Below are positions 49,261 through 57,421 of a DNA stretch of 64,000 nt, one piece after another. The stretch covers positions 220,612 to 284,611 of the forward strand of contig NZ_FNFU01000003.1 of NCBI RefSeq assembly GCF_900101115.1. Direction: 5' to 3'. Both the position numbers and the translations under genes were made by a program. The notes beneath the pieces are model-generated. The model worked only from the letters and a program-made list of their open reading frames with translations. It was not told the DNA's origin and made no database searches. The number at the start of each line of letters is the position of its first letter. Position 1 is the first letter of the stretch. The DNA is from Cryobacterium psychrotolerans (GTDB taxonomy: Bacteria; Actinomycetota; Actinomycetes; Actinomycetales; Microbacteriaceae).

Positions 49261-50163
49261 TTACCAGCCGCGCTCGGACAGGCGGTGCGGCGCGGCCAGG
49301 TCGGACACGTTGATGCCGACCATGGCCTCGCCCAGCCCGCGGGACACGGCAGCGACGACGCTCGGGTCGTCGTAGAACGTGACGGCCTTGACGATCGCGT
49401 TGGCGCGGGCCTGCGGGTTGCCCGATTTGAAGATGCCGGAGCCGACGAAGACGCCGTCGGCGCCGAGCTGCATCATCATGGCGGCGTCGGCGGGCGTGGA
49501 CACGCCACCGGCGACGAACAAGACGACGGGGAGCTTGCCGGTCGCGGCGATCTCGGCGACCAGTTCGTAGGGCGCCTGCAGTTCCTTGGCGGCGACGTAC
49601 AGTTCGTCCTTGCTCAAAGCGGACAGGCGGGCGATCTCGCCCCTGATCGTGCGGATGTGCTTGGTGGCCTCCGAGACGTCGCCGGTGCCGGCCTCGCCCT
49701 TGGACCGGATCATGGCCGCGCCCTCGGTGATGCGGCGAAGCGCTTCACCCAGGTTGGTCGCGCCACAGACGAACGGCGTCTGGAAGTTCCACTTGTCGAT
49801 GTGGTTGACGTAGTCGGCCGGGCTCAGCACCTCGGACTCGTCGATGTAGTCGACCTTGAGGGCCTCCAGCACCTGCGCCTCGACGAAGTGGCCGATCCGG
49901 GCCTTCGCCATGACCGGGATGGACACCTCGGCGATGATGCTGTCGATCAGGTCGGGGTCGCTCATCCGGGCGACACCACCCTGGGAACGGATGTCGGCGG
50001 GCACGCGCTCGAGGGCCATGACGGCAACCGCGCCGGCGTCCTCTGCGATTCGTGCCTGCTCTGCGGTGACGACGTCCATGATGACGCCGCCCTTCAGCAT
50101 CTCGGCGAGTCCGCGCTTGACGCGGCTCGAGCCAAACTGCTCGGCGGAAGTGGTCTCAGTCAT
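49261..50163 (-). CDS. pdxS: Pyridoxal 5'-phosphate synthase lyase subunit PdxS
   Basis: 300 residues, TIM barrel, makes PLP from ribose 5-phosphate, glyceraldehyde 3-phosphate and ammonia. Near-invariant segments: [71 protein letters not shown], and [35 protein letters not shown]. The two catalytic Lys are present in KGGV and AKARIGH. Upstream of pdxT in the same direction. Confidence 0.98.
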   Translation of the reverse strand: MTETTSAEQFGSSRVKRGLAEMLKGGVIMDVVTAEQARIAEDAGAVAVMALERVPADIRSQGGVARMSDPDLIDSIIAEVSIPVMAKARIGHFVEAQVLEALKVDYIDESEVLSPADYVNHIDKWNFQTPFVCGATNLGEALRRITEGAAMIRSKGEAGTGDVSEATKHIRTIRGEIARLSALSKDELYVAAKELQAPYELVAEIAATGKLPVVLFVAGGVSTPADAAMMMQLGADGVFVGSGIFKSGNPQARANAIVKAVTFYDDPSVVAAVSRGLGEAMVGINVSDLAAPHRLSERGW

Positions 50164-50244
50164 TTCTTGATTCTATTCCTTGCGTGGTGGGGCACTGGCG
50201 CAGCGGTCCGCTGCCTGGACGGGGAGAAAGGATGGAGGAAACAG

Positions 50245-50805
50245 CTAGTCGCCGGCCGGCCAGCCGGCGGCCACCTCGCGGCGCACGTCGCCCAGCAGGC
50301 GGGGAATCGCCTTCGTGCCGGCGATGATCGGGAAGAAGTTCGAGTCGAGGGCCCAGCGCGGCACGATGTGCTGGTGGAGGTGCTCCGCGATGCCGGCGCC
50401 GGCGATCCGTCCCTGGTTCATCCCGATGTTGAAGCCGTCGCAGTGCGAAACGTTTTTGAGCACGCGCATGGCAACCTGGGTCAGGCTGCCGATCTCGGCG
50501 ATCTCTTCCGGGGTGGCCTCGTCATAGGTCGCCACGTGGCGGTACGGGCAGACGAGCAGGTGGCCGCTGTTGTAGGGGAACAGGTTGAGCAGCACGTAGG
50601 CGTGCGTGCCGCGGGCGACGATGAGCGCCTTCTCGTCGTCCATGCTGGGCGCCAGGCAGAACGGGCACTCGTCGATATGCGGCTGCTGGCCCTCCTGGAT
50701 GTAGACCAGGCGATGCGGCGTCCAGAGTCGTTGGAAGGCGTCGGGCACGGCCGCGAAGTCGGACGAGTGCTCGACCCCTGTGTTTTCGTCACCGATCTCG
50801 GCCAT
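50245..50805 (-). CDS. HIT family hydrolase/phosphorylase
   Basis: 186 residues. Histidine-triad nucleotide-binding fold: CPFC zinc-type motif near residue 48, YVLLNLFPYNSGHLLVCPYRHV, and the catalytic triad HLHQHIVPRW. Homologues in mycobacteria (next to thrS) were characterised as Ap4A phosphorylases, so that activity is likely here. One base separates it from thrS, so it is translated after the synthetase. In mycobacteria pgsA and pimA follow; here pdxS does. Confidence 0.94.
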   Translation of the reverse strand: MAEIGDENTGVEHSSDFAAVPDAFQRLWTPHRLVYIQEGQQPHIDECPFCLAPSMDDEKALIVARGTHAYVLLNLFPYNSGHLLVCPYRHVATYDEATPEEIAEIGSLTQVAMRVLKNVSHCDGFNIGMNQGRIAGAGIAEHLHQHIVPRWALDSNFFPIIAGTKAIPRLLGDVRREVAAGWPAGD

Positions 50806-50806
50806 G

Positions 50807-52774
50807 TCAGATCTGCCCCTGGCCGGTCACCTGTGCCCGAGAGCGGATGGATTCCACGATGCGGCTGACGGCGTCATCCACCGGTACGCCGTTCTCCTGC
50901 GTGCCGTCGCGGAAGCGGAAGCTCACCGAGCGATTGGAGCGGTCTTCTTCGCCGACGATGAGCTGGAACGGCACCTTCGCCTTGGTGTGCGTGCGAATCT
51001 TCTTCTGCATCCGGTCGTCGGAGTTGTCCACCTCGGCGCGCACGCCGGCCGCCTTCAGCCGGGCGATGATCTCGTCCAGGTACGGGCCGTACTGCTCGGC
51101 CACCGGGATGCCGACGACCTGCACCGGGGACAGCCAGACCGGGAACGCCCCGGCGTAGTGCTCGGTGAGCACGGCGAAGAAGCGTTCGATCGACCCGAAC
51201 AGGGCGCGGTGGATCATGACCGGCCGCTGGCGAGTGCCGTCGGAGGCCGTGTATTCGAGGTCGAAGCGCTCCGGCAGGTTGAAGTCCAGCTGGATCGTGG
51301 ACATCTGCCAGGTGCGGCCGATCGCGTCGCGAGCCTGCACCGAGATCTTCGGGCCGTAGAACGCGGCTCCACCCGGGTCGGAGACGAGTTCGAGACCGGA
51401 TGCCTCGGCGACCTCGGCGAGGGTCTGCGTCGCCTCGTCCCATGCCTCGTCGCTGCCGACGAACTTCTTCGGGTCCTTGGTGGAGAGCTCGAGGTAGTAG
51501 TCCTCGAGACCGTAGTCGGCGAGCAGCTGCAGCACGAAGTTGAGCGTGTTGGTCAGCTCCTCCTTCATGTTCTCGCGGGTCGTGTAAATGTGGGCGTCGT
51601 CCTGCGTCATGCCGCGCACCCGGGTGAGGCCGTGCACCACGCCCGACTTCTCGTAGCGGTAGACCGAGCCGAATTCGAACAGGCGCATCGGCAGGTCGCG
51701 GTAGCTGCGGCCGCTCGAGCGGAAGATCAGGTTGTGGAACGGGCAGTTCATCGGCTTGAGGTAGTAGTCGACGCCCTGGCGGGTGACGTGGCCGTCGGCG
51801 TCGCGCTCCTCGTCGAGGTGCATCGGCGGGAACATCCCGTCGGCGTACCAGTCGAGGTGGCCGGACGTCTCGAACAGGTTCGACTTGGTGATGTGCGGTG
51901 AGTAGACGAAGTCGTAGCCGGCCTCGGTGTGGCGCTTGCGGGAGTAGTTCTCCATCTCCTGGCGGATGATGCCGCCCCTGGGGTGGAAGACGGGCAGGCC
52001 GGAGCCGATTTCCTCTGGAAAGCTGAACAGGTCCAGCTCGGCGCCGAGCTTGCGGTGGTCGCGCTTGGCGGCCTCTTCCTGGCGGGCCTGGTACGCGCGG
52101 AGTTCGTCCTTGCTGGGCCAGGCGGTGCCGTAGATGCGCTGCAGCTGCGGATTCTTCTCCGAGCCGCGCCAGTACGCCGCGGCCAGGCGGGTGAGCGAGT
52201 AGCCGTTGCCGATCATGCGGGTGTTGGGCAGGTGCGGGCCGCGGCAGAGGTCCTTCCAGACCGTCTCCCCCGTCTTCGGGTCGACATTGTCGTAGATGGT
52301 GAGCTCGGCGCCGCCGACCTCGACCGACTCGTTGTCGCCGCCCTGGGCCGCGGCACCCTTGATCCCGATCAACTCGAGCTTGTACGGCTCGTCCGCGAGT
52401 TCGGCGCGGGCCTCGTCGTCGGTGACGACGCGACGCACGAAGCGCTGCCCGGAGCGGATGATCCGGTCCATGGCCTTCTCGAGCGCCTTGACGTCTTCGG
52501 GGGTGAAGGGCTCCGCCACGTCGAAGTCGTAGTAGAAACCGTCGGTGACGGGCGGACCGATGCCGAGCTTCGCCTCCGGGTTGATCGTCTGCACCGCCTG
52601 CGCGAGCACGTGTGCCGCCGAGTGGCGGAGGATGTTCAGTCCGTCGGTCGAATCGATGGTGACGGCTTCGACGGCATCCGTCGGCGTCACCGTCGTCGCC
52701 AGGTCCCTGAGCTCGCCGTTGACGCGCATTGCGACAACGGACCGGTCGGTGAATAGCTCAAAGCCGTCAACCAC
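50807..52774 (-). CDS. thrS: Threonyl-tRNA synthetase
   Basis: 655 residues. Shortened TGS domain (1-55), the editing domain with [14 protein letters not shown] and the SAD region, and the class II catalytic core: motif 1 [24 protein letters not shown], zinc-binding Cys in [13 protein letters not shown], motif 2 [32 protein letters not shown], motif 3 [20 protein letters not shown]. The anticodon-binding domain closes the protein. GTG start with AGGGAG upstream. The 79-base gap upstream is too short for a T-box. Confidence 0.97.
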   Translation of the reverse strand: MVDGFELFTDRSVVAMRVNGELRDLATTVTPTDAVEAVTIDSTDGLNILRHSAAHVLAQAVQTINPEAKLGIGPPVTDGFYYDFDVAEPFTPEDVKALEKAMDRIIRSGQRFVRRVVTDDEARAELADEPYKLELIGIKGAAAQGGDNESVEVGGAELTIYDNVDPKTGETVWKDLCRGPHLPNTRMIGNGYSLTRLAAAYWRGSEKNPQLQRIYGTAWPSKDELRAYQARQEEAAKRDHRKLGAELDLFSFPEEIGSGLPVFHPRGGIIRQEMENYSRKRHTEAGYDFVYSPHITKSNLFETSGHLDWYADGMFPPMHLDEERDADGHVTRQGVDYYLKPMNCPFHNLIFRSSGRSYRDLPMRLFEFGSVYRYEKSGVVHGLTRVRGMTQDDAHIYTTRENMKEELTNTLNFVLQLLADYGLEDYYLELSTKDPKKFVGSDEAWDEATQTLAEVAEASGLELVSDPGGAAFYGPKISVQARDAIGRTWQMSTIQLDFNLPERFDLEYTASDGTRQRPVMIHRALFGSIERFFAVLTEHYAGAFPVWLSPVQVVGIPVAEQYGPYLDEIIARLKAAGVRAEVDNSDDRMQKKIRTHTKAKVPFQLIVGEEDRSNRSVSFRFRDGTQENGVPVDDAVSRIVESIRSRAQVTGQGQI

Positions 52775-52853
52775 GTGTATGACTCCCTAGTTTTGCGAAC
52801 CCTTCAACTTTAGTGGCGCGCGGGGAGTCTGGCGGCGTCCGCTGCGACCGGGC

Positions 52854-53558
52854 CTAACTTGCCAGGTCGAGGGGTGCGATCAGCGCGGCTCCCGGACGCT
52901 TCCGCAGAAGGTGGCGCACGAGTTCGGGCGAGGCGGCCAGCACCTTGACGCCGCCGGGCCGTCCGGCCGTGACGGAGTCGAAGGCGATCGAAATCGCCTC
53001 GAGCCTCATGCCGGTGTCGAGCAGCCTGGACAAGCCCGCGGCGGTCCTTCGGTTGAGGTATCCGACGGGGCGGCCTGCGGCGGCATGCACGGCGATGGCG
53101 TTGCCGTCGTGGGCGTTGTCGGGTTCGCGGACGAGTGACACCGGGGATCCGGGCTGCAGCAGGCCTTCGCGCACCGCGGTCTTGCGTGCGTCCACTCCGC
53201 CGAGGTCGACGGTCCAGATCCCCATCCGCCGGAGGTGATGGTTGCCGACGGCAACGAGCTTTCCGGTGGTGGGTTCGGTCAGCCGCAATTCGCCGGTGTG
53301 CATCTGCAGGTACAGGGTCGGCAAACCATCGCCGTCCGTGACGAGGAGTTCCTCCCAGTCTTCACTCGGCAGGTAGTGCGAAACGCCGGGCGTGCCCACC
53401 GGGGCGACGCGGTCATCCGGGGGCGCGGGCGCGGGTTCGATGCTCCGGTTCGGCGCCGATGTTGCCGTGGGCGCGCTCCTGGACCGTTTCGGAAGGGACA
53501 GTTTCGGAAGTCGGAACATACCGGTGGCGCGACGAGCGGCATCGAGCAAGTAGTCCAT
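52854..53558 (-). CDS. Stand-alone HIRAN-domain protein
   Basis: 234 residues. Residues 1-80 are basic and Pro/Ser-rich, probably disordered. Residues about 130-225 resemble HIRAN: REGLLQPGSPVSLVREPDNAHDGNAIAVHAAAGRPVGYLNRRTAAGLSRLLDTG. HIRAN binds DNA 3' ends in eukaryotic helicases but is here free of any helicase. The ATG at 53556-53558 has GAGGAGG ten bases upstream. It diverges from a tiny zinc-ribbon gene across a perfect palindrome. Function unknown; DNA-end binding is inference. Confidence 0.78.
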   Translation of the reverse strand: MDYLLDAARRATGMFRLPKLSLPKRSRSAPTATSAPNRSIEPAPAPPDDRVAPVGTPGVSHYLPSEDWEELLVTDGDGLPTLYLQMHTGELRLTEPTTGKLVAVGNHHLRRMGIWTVDLGGVDARKTAVREGLLQPGSPVSLVREPDNAHDGNAIAVHAAAGRPVGYLNRRTAAGLSRLLDTGMRLEAISIAFDSVTAGRPGGVKVLAASPELVRHLLRKRPGAALIAPLDLAS

Positions 53559-53647
53559 CTGTGAACCTCCTCCTCGAGAATGGCGCAGGGCCCGATCGGG
53601 GCGGTATCCCCAGTACGGTTGACACGGATTCCGTCGATCCTGGCCCA

Positions 53648-53704
53648 TGAGGGGTCGCAAATCGACCTTCCCCGGCCAAACGAAGGTCGATTTGCGACCC
53701 CTCA
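53648..53704. repeat. Perfect 23-bp-arm palindrome between diverging genes
   Basis: Bases 53648-53670 pair perfectly with 53682-53704 around an 11-base loop. The arm contains ggggtcgcaaatcgaccttc. It sits in the promoter region between the HIRAN gene and the zinc-ribbon gene, which is an unlikely place for a terminator. Confidence 0.9.
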
Positions 53705-53765
53705 CGCGTGGCGCATTTCGCAGAATCCCTATCGCTCGTGGGGTGCGCTGGGCTACGTTGTGCGA

Positions 53766-53909
53766 ATGATTACTCAGACCTGCCCCGAATGCGGTTCCGG
53801 CGATGTCACCTTCGGAGCGTTGTCACATCGGGAATTCGGGTCGATGCAGTGGACGGATGCCTGCACAAACGACTCGTGCGACTGGGAACACACCGGCATC
53901 GAGGTGTAG
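53766..53909 (+). CDS. Tiny zinc-ribbon-like protein
   Basis: 47 residues: MITQTCPECGSGDVTFG, then HREFGSMQWTDACTNDSCDWEHTGIEV. Two Cys pairs, C-x2-C and C-x4-C, could hold one zinc. No strong ribosome site; a GTG two codons upstream is equally possible. The product resembles rubredoxin-like zinc ribbons but no family was recognised. A 16-bp repeat begins inside the last codons and copies its stop. Confidence 0.6.
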   Translation: MITQTCPECGSGDVTFGALSHREFGSMQWTDACTNDSCDWEHTGIEV

Positions 53910-53941
53910 CGGCATCGAGGTTTAGCGTCGTCGAGGTTTAG
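53894..53941. repeat. 16-bp tandem repeat carrying a stop codon
   Basis: Three units: cggcatcgaggtgtag, cggcatcgaggtttag, cgtcgtcgaggtttag. The first ends with the stop of the zinc-ribbon gene, so the tail of that gene was duplicated twice. The 16-base period shifts the frame between copies. Confidence 0.88.
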
Positions 53942-53962
53942 CGACCCGGACCAGCTGGCAAC

Positions 53963-53991
53963 AAAAAAACCCCCGAGTTATCGGGGGTTTT
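53963..53991 (-). terminator. Intrinsic terminator of the tRNA operon
   Basis: A 7-bp stem with five G-C pairs (cccccga / tcggggg, loop gtta) is flanked by seven A on the plus strand, which is a run of U after the hairpin on the minus strand. Four T on the other side could also let it work rightward. Confidence 0.85.
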
Positions 53992-53996
53992 GCTTG

Positions 53997-54068
53997 TGGG
54001 CGATACTGGGATCGAACCAGTGACCTCTTCCGTGTCAGGGAAGCGCGCTACCGCTGCGCCAATCGCCC
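53997..54068 (-). tRNA. tRNA-Val (anticodon GAC)
   Basis: 72 bases. Acceptor GGGCGAT pairs with ATCGCCC and the discriminator is A. The anticodon loop CTGACAC is closed by CTTCC/GGAAG. The T arm contains GGTTCGATCC. No CCA is encoded. Last gene of the Gly-Cys-Val operon before the terminator. Confidence 0.95.
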
Positions 54069-54097
54069 ATTTCTCTGGAACATCTTCCACAGAATGG

Positions 54098-54168
54098 AGG
54101 TGGATACGGGATTCGAACCCGTGTATACGGCTTTGCAGGCCGCTGCCTCGCCTCTCGGCCAATCCACC
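54098..54168 (-). tRNA. tRNA-Cys (anticodon GCA)
   Basis: 71 bases. Acceptor GGTGGAT pairs with ATCCACC, and the discriminator is U as expected for Cys. Anticodon loop CTGCAAA is closed by GCGGC/GCCGT. The T arm contains GGTTCGAATCC. Confidence 0.94.
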
Positions 54169-54187
54169 CTGGGTTCACCACCAAAGA

Positions 54188-54209
54188 GAATCGGCCTTTC
54201 GGCCGATTC
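54188..54209 (-). other. Perfect hairpin between tRNA-Gly and tRNA-Cys
   Basis: gaatcggcc and ggccgattc form nine perfect pairs around TTTC in the 47-base spacer. There is no U-run. A processing signal for the polycistronic tRNA precursor is possible. Confidence 0.6.
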
Positions 54210-54215
54210 AATTCG

Positions 54216-54287
54216 AGCGGATGACGAGATTCGAACTCGCGACCCTCACCTTGGCAAGGTGATGCGCTACCACTGCGCCACATCCGC
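54216..54287 (-). tRNA. tRNA-Gly (anticodon GCC)
   Basis: 72 bases. Acceptor GCGGATG pairs with CATCCGC, and the discriminator is U as expected for Gly. Anticodon loop TTGCCAA is closed by TCACC/GGTGA. The T arm contains GAGTTCGAATCTC. First gene of the operon. Confidence 0.95.
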
Positions 54288-54317
54288 AACTTGTCGGCAT
54301 TTCTGCTGACTTGAAGA

Positions 54318-54347
54318 CTCTAGCCGATACTTCGGCCGAGGTCCAAA
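54318..54347 (-). promoter_or_regulatory. Promoter of the tRNA operon
   Basis: On the minus strand TTGGAC and TAGAGT are separated by 18 bases, a good housekeeping-sigma pattern. The -10 lies about 30 bases before tRNA-Gly. Experimentally untested. Confidence 0.6.
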
Positions 54348-54447
54348 CCGAGCAAACGCGGCGTGTTGCGCCCGTCTCGATGTGGTCCGGCCGCCCCGTC
54401 TGGTCTAGTATCGTGAGTCGCGGTTGAACTTGTTTCACCGCACAGTT

Positions 54448-54520
54448 GGGCGATTGGCGCAGTTGGTAGCGCGCTTCCTTCACACGGAAGAGGTCATCGG
54501 TTCGAGTCCGGTATCGCCCA
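54448..54520 (+). tRNA. tRNA-Val (anticodon CAC)
   Basis: 73 bases. Acceptor GGGCGAT pairs with ATCGCCC, A discriminator. Anticodon loop TTCACAC is closed by CTTCC/GGAAG. T arm CGGTTCGAGTCCG. It is nearly identical to the minus-strand tRNA-Val in the acceptor, D and anticodon stems, but is transcribed in the opposite direction. Confidence 0.95.
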
Positions 54521-54527
54521 CCGAATA

Positions 54528-54552
54528 AGCCCCGGCCCACCGGGGCTTTTTT
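54528..54552 (+). terminator. Intrinsic terminator after tRNA-Val(CAC)
   Basis: agccccgg pairs with ccggggct around CCCA, followed by a run of six T. It starts eight bases after the tRNA. Confidence 0.9.
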
Positions 54553-54624
54553 GCTGCCCCGAGCCGCCCCGGGACCGGCGGATCCGGACCGATTCGGCGC
54601 AGCCGTCAACTAGCCTGAGAGTCT

Positions 54625-54672
54625 TGCGGAGAACCGCGCGTTGGAGAACCGGGCGCTGCGGAGAACCGCGCA
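54625..54672. repeat. 16-bp tandem repeat in the amidohydrolase leader
   Basis: Three 16-base units: tgcggagaaccgcgcg, ttggagaaccgggcgc, tgcggagaaccgcgca. The array ends 15 bases before the amidohydrolase start, just before its ribosome site. Units one and three contain the small palindrome gcgg...ccgc. Confidence 0.85.
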
Positions 54673-54687
54673 GACGCTTGAGGAGCG

Positions 54688-55938
54688 ATGACGATGAACT
54701 CGGCAGCCGGAAGCAGCACCCCACTCGAAGAGCTCTATATGGACCTGCATCAGAACCCGGAACTCTCGTTCTCCGAGCACCGGACTTCGGCACTCATCGC
54801 CGAACGCCTGCTCGCGCTCGGACTCGATGTGACGACCGGGATCGGCGGCACCGGAGTGGTCGGTGTGCTGACGACCGGTGAGGGTCCCGTCGTCATGCTG
54901 CGGGCCGACATGGACGCCTTGCCGGTGAAGGAAGACACCGGGTTGCCGTACTCGAGCACCGCGCGCGGCATCGACGGCAACGGCACTGACGTGCCCGTCA
55001 TGCATGCCTGCGGGCACGATATCCACATGGCCGCCCTCCTGGGGGCGCTCGAGCAGCTGGTCGCCACGCGAAGCCAGTGGTCCGGAACCCTCATCGCCCT
55101 CTTCCAGCCGGCAGAGGAGAACGGGGGCGGCGCGCAGGTCATGGTCGACGACGGCCTGTACACGAAGATTCCCCTGCCGGATGTCGTTCTCGGCCAGCAC
55201 GTCTTCCCCTTCCCCGCGGGGAAGCTCGGCGCTCACCCCGGCCCGGCGATGGCCGCGGTGGACAGTCTCAACGTCAGGATGTTCGGCCGAGGGGGCCACG
55301 GCTCGGAGCCCGAGACCACCATTGACCCTGTGGTCATGGCCGCTGCGACGGTCATGCGCCTGCAGGGGGTCGTGGCCCGCGAGGTGGGCGCGCAGGAGGT
55401 GGCAGTTGTCTCGATCGGCAGCCTGCATGTCGGCGCCACGAGCAACATCATCTCGGACGAGGCTCGACTGGGGATCAGCATCCGCAGTTTCGATGAGGGC
55501 GTGCGGGCCCGGGTGATTGACGCCGTCGAACGAATCGTCACGGCCGAAGCGATGGCATCCGGCGCCACGACGCCGCCTGAATTCAGCTACGCCGAGCGGT
55601 ATCCGGTCACGGTGAATGATCCCGTCGCCTCCGAACGCACGATGGCGGCGTTCCGGGCGGCCTTCGGCGAGGCACGCATGTTCGATCCGGGGGCGCTCAC
55701 CGGCAGCGAAGACGTGGGAAACCTGGCATCGGCTGCCGGCGCTCCCCTCGTCTATTGGATGCTCGGCGGGTCCGATCCCGAGGAATACGCGGCGGCGGAG
55801 TCGGCGGGGACCATCCGCAGTGACATCCCGACCAACCATTCGCCGCACTACGCGCCCGTGATGCAACCGACACTCGCGACCGGCGTTGAGGCGCTCGTCG
55901 TCGCAGCACGAGAATGGCTGGGCAGCGCGGCCCGGTGA
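54688..55938 (+). CDS. M20 family amidohydrolase (peptidase M20D type)
   Basis: 416 residues. Zinc aminoacylase/hippurate-hydrolase-like enzyme that splits N-acyl amino acids or related amides. Metal and catalytic motifs: MLRADMDALPV, MHACGHDIHMAALLG with Cys/His metal ligands, FQPAEENGGGA with the catalytic Glu pair, VLGQHVFPFPAG, and the C-terminal NHSPHYAP with the last metal-binding His. Central lid domain about 190-310. The ATG at 54688 follows GAGGAGC; a second ATG two codons later is possible. It starts after the tRNA terminator, and 169 bases separate it from the next operon. Confidence 0.93.
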   Translation: MTMNSAAGSSTPLEELYMDLHQNPELSFSEHRTSALIAERLLALGLDVTTGIGGTGVVGVLTTGEGPVVMLRADMDALPVKEDTGLPYSSTARGIDGNGTDVPVMHACGHDIHMAALLGALEQLVATRSQWSGTLIALFQPAEENGGGAQVMVDDGLYTKIPLPDVVLGQHVFPFPAGKLGAHPGPAMAAVDSLNVRMFGRGGHGSEPETTIDPVVMAAATVMRLQGVVAREVGAQEVAVVSIGSLHVGATSNIISDEARLGISIRSFDEGVRARVIDAVERIVTAEAMASGATTPPEFSYAERYPVTVNDPVASERTMAAFRAAFGEARMFDPGALTGSEDVGNLASAAGAPLVYWMLGGSDPEEYAAAESAGTIRSDIPTNHSPHYAPVMQPTLATGVEALVVAAREWLGSAAR

Positions 55939-56107
55939 CCGTGCGCGGGGCACGCGCCACTGACCTGATTGACCTGATCTGGTTCAGCGCACCTGATTCA
56001 CGCCCGGGTCTGCCCTGCCGGCACTGGTGCACCCCCGCGCTCGGGACGATGATGTCCGCATGCCCCGCGCACCTGGGCGCGGGGCCCCACTTGGGAGGTG
56101 CAGGGCC

Positions 56108-57421
56108 GTGGTCGTGTTTTCTGACAGGGTGGCTGCCGGCAGGCAGCTGGCGGCACGACTGGAATACCTGCGCGGCGAGGATGTGGTCGTGCTGGGCCTC
56201 CCCCGCGGCGGCGTTCCCGTGGCGTTCGAAGTCGCCGAGGCCCTGAACGCCCCCCTCGACGTCATCGTCGTGCGCAAACTCGGCGTCCCCTTCCAGCCCG
56301 AGCTCGCCATGGGGGCCATCGGCGAGGGCGGAGCCCGGGTTCTCAACGACCGCGTGCTGCGGCAGATCCCGGTCACCGAACAGGAAATGCGTGCGGTGGA
56401 GGAACGCGAACGGGCGCTGCTGAACAGCCGCGTGGCGAGTTTTCGCGGCACACGCGAGCGCATCGCCCTGACCGGTCGCACCGCGGTCATCGTCGACGAC
56501 GGCATTGCGACGGGGGCCACGGCGCGGGTCGCCTGCGAAGTCGCACGCCACCTCGGCGCCGCGAAGGTCGTCCTGGCGGTGCCGGTGGCGCCTGCGGACA
56601 CCATCCGCACGTTCCCCGAGGCCGACGAAATCGTATGCATTTCGACGCCGGAATTCTTCGGCGCGGTGGGCGCCTTCTATCGCGACTTCTCGGCCACCGG
56701 CGACGATGAGGTCGTCTCCCTGCTCGAGGCCGCAGACCAGCGGATGCGCCGCACCCGGACCGACGCGCCCGATTTCGACGGCGACGTGCAGATCCCGCTC
56801 GGCGCCTTCGCCCTGGAGGGCCACCTCCACCTCCCCGAGCCCGCGACGGGCGTGGTGCTGTTCGCCCACGGCAGCGGCAGCAGCCGGCACAGTCCCCGAA
56901 ACCGGTTCGTCGCCGAGGTGCTGCAGCAGGCCGGTCTGGGCACGCTGTTGCTCGACCTGCTCACGCCCGACGAGGAACTGGACCGGGCGAACGTGTTCGA
57001 CATCGAACTGCTCGCACACCGGCTCGCCGCGGCGACACGGTGGCTGAAGAGCCGGCCGGATGCCGCGTCGTGCCGCATCGGCTACTTCGGGGCAAGCACG
57101 GGCGCCGGCGCCGCACTCTGGGCCGCAGCCGACGAGGGCGCCCAGATCTCGGCGGTCGTCTCGCGCGGCGGGAGGCCGGACCTCGCCGCGCCTCGGCTGG
57201 CCCAGGTGCAGGCTCCCACCCTGCTGATCGTCGGGAGCTTCGATCACACGGTTCTCGAACTCAACCGCTGGGCCCAGGCCCAGCTCACCTGCCCGAACGA
57301 ACTGGAGGTCGTCGAGGGCGCCACCCACCTGTTCGAAGAGCCTGGTACCCTCAGCCAGGCTGCCTCCCTCGCCCGCGACTGGTTCGTGCGGCACCTCCTG
57401 CCCGGCGACGAGCCGACATGA
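56108..57421 (+). CDS. Phosphoribosyltransferase fused to dienelactone-hydrolase-like domain
   Basis: 437 residues. Domain 1 (1-215) is a type I phosphoribosyltransferase with GLPRGGVPVAFEVAEAL and the PRPP loop VIVDDGIATGATA (127-139). Domain 2 (225-435) is an alpha/beta hydrolase with Ser330 in YFGASTGAG, Asp379 in VGSFDH and His407 in EGATHLFEEP, a complete triad. The GTG at 56108 has GGGAGG nine bases upstream. The stop overlaps the next gene as ATGA. The same two-domain build is known for Rv0571c of the tuberculosis dormancy (DosR) regulon. Substrates unknown. Confidence 0.92.
   Translation: MVVFSDRVAAGRQLAARLEYLRGEDVVVLGLPRGGVPVAFEVAEALNAPLDVIVVRKLGVPFQPELAMGAIGEGGARVLNDRVLRQIPVTEQEMRAVEERERALLNSRVASFRGTRERIALTGRTAVIVDDGIATGATARVACEVARHLGAAKVVLAVPVAPADTIRTFPEADEIVCISTPEFFGAVGAFYRDFSATGDDEVVSLLEAADQRMRRTRTDAPDFDGDVQIPLGAFALEGHLHLPEPATGVVLFAHGSGSSRHSPRNRFVAEVLQQAGLGTLLLDLLTPDEELDRANVFDIELLAHRLAAATRWLKSRPDAASCRIGYFGASTGAGAALWAAADEGAQISAVVSRGGRPDLAAPRLAQVQAPTLLIVGSFDHTVLELNRWAQAQLTCPNELEVVEGATHLFEEPGTLSQAASLARDWFVRHLLPGDEPT

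Noticed and set aside
52775..52853. T-box or other riboswitch upstream of thrS
   Set aside because: Only 79 bases, with no T-box sequence or specifier stem.
54448..54552. Phage or island attachment site at tRNA-Val(CAC)
   Set aside because: No integrase, no repeated tRNA 3' end nearby, and housekeeping-like genes follow.
56041..56061. DosR-like box upstream of the phosphoribosyltransferase-hydrolase gene (GGGAC...GTCC)
   Set aside because: The half-sites are only four bases and six apart, whereas the dormancy box has GGGAC and GTCCC four apart. Too weak to call.
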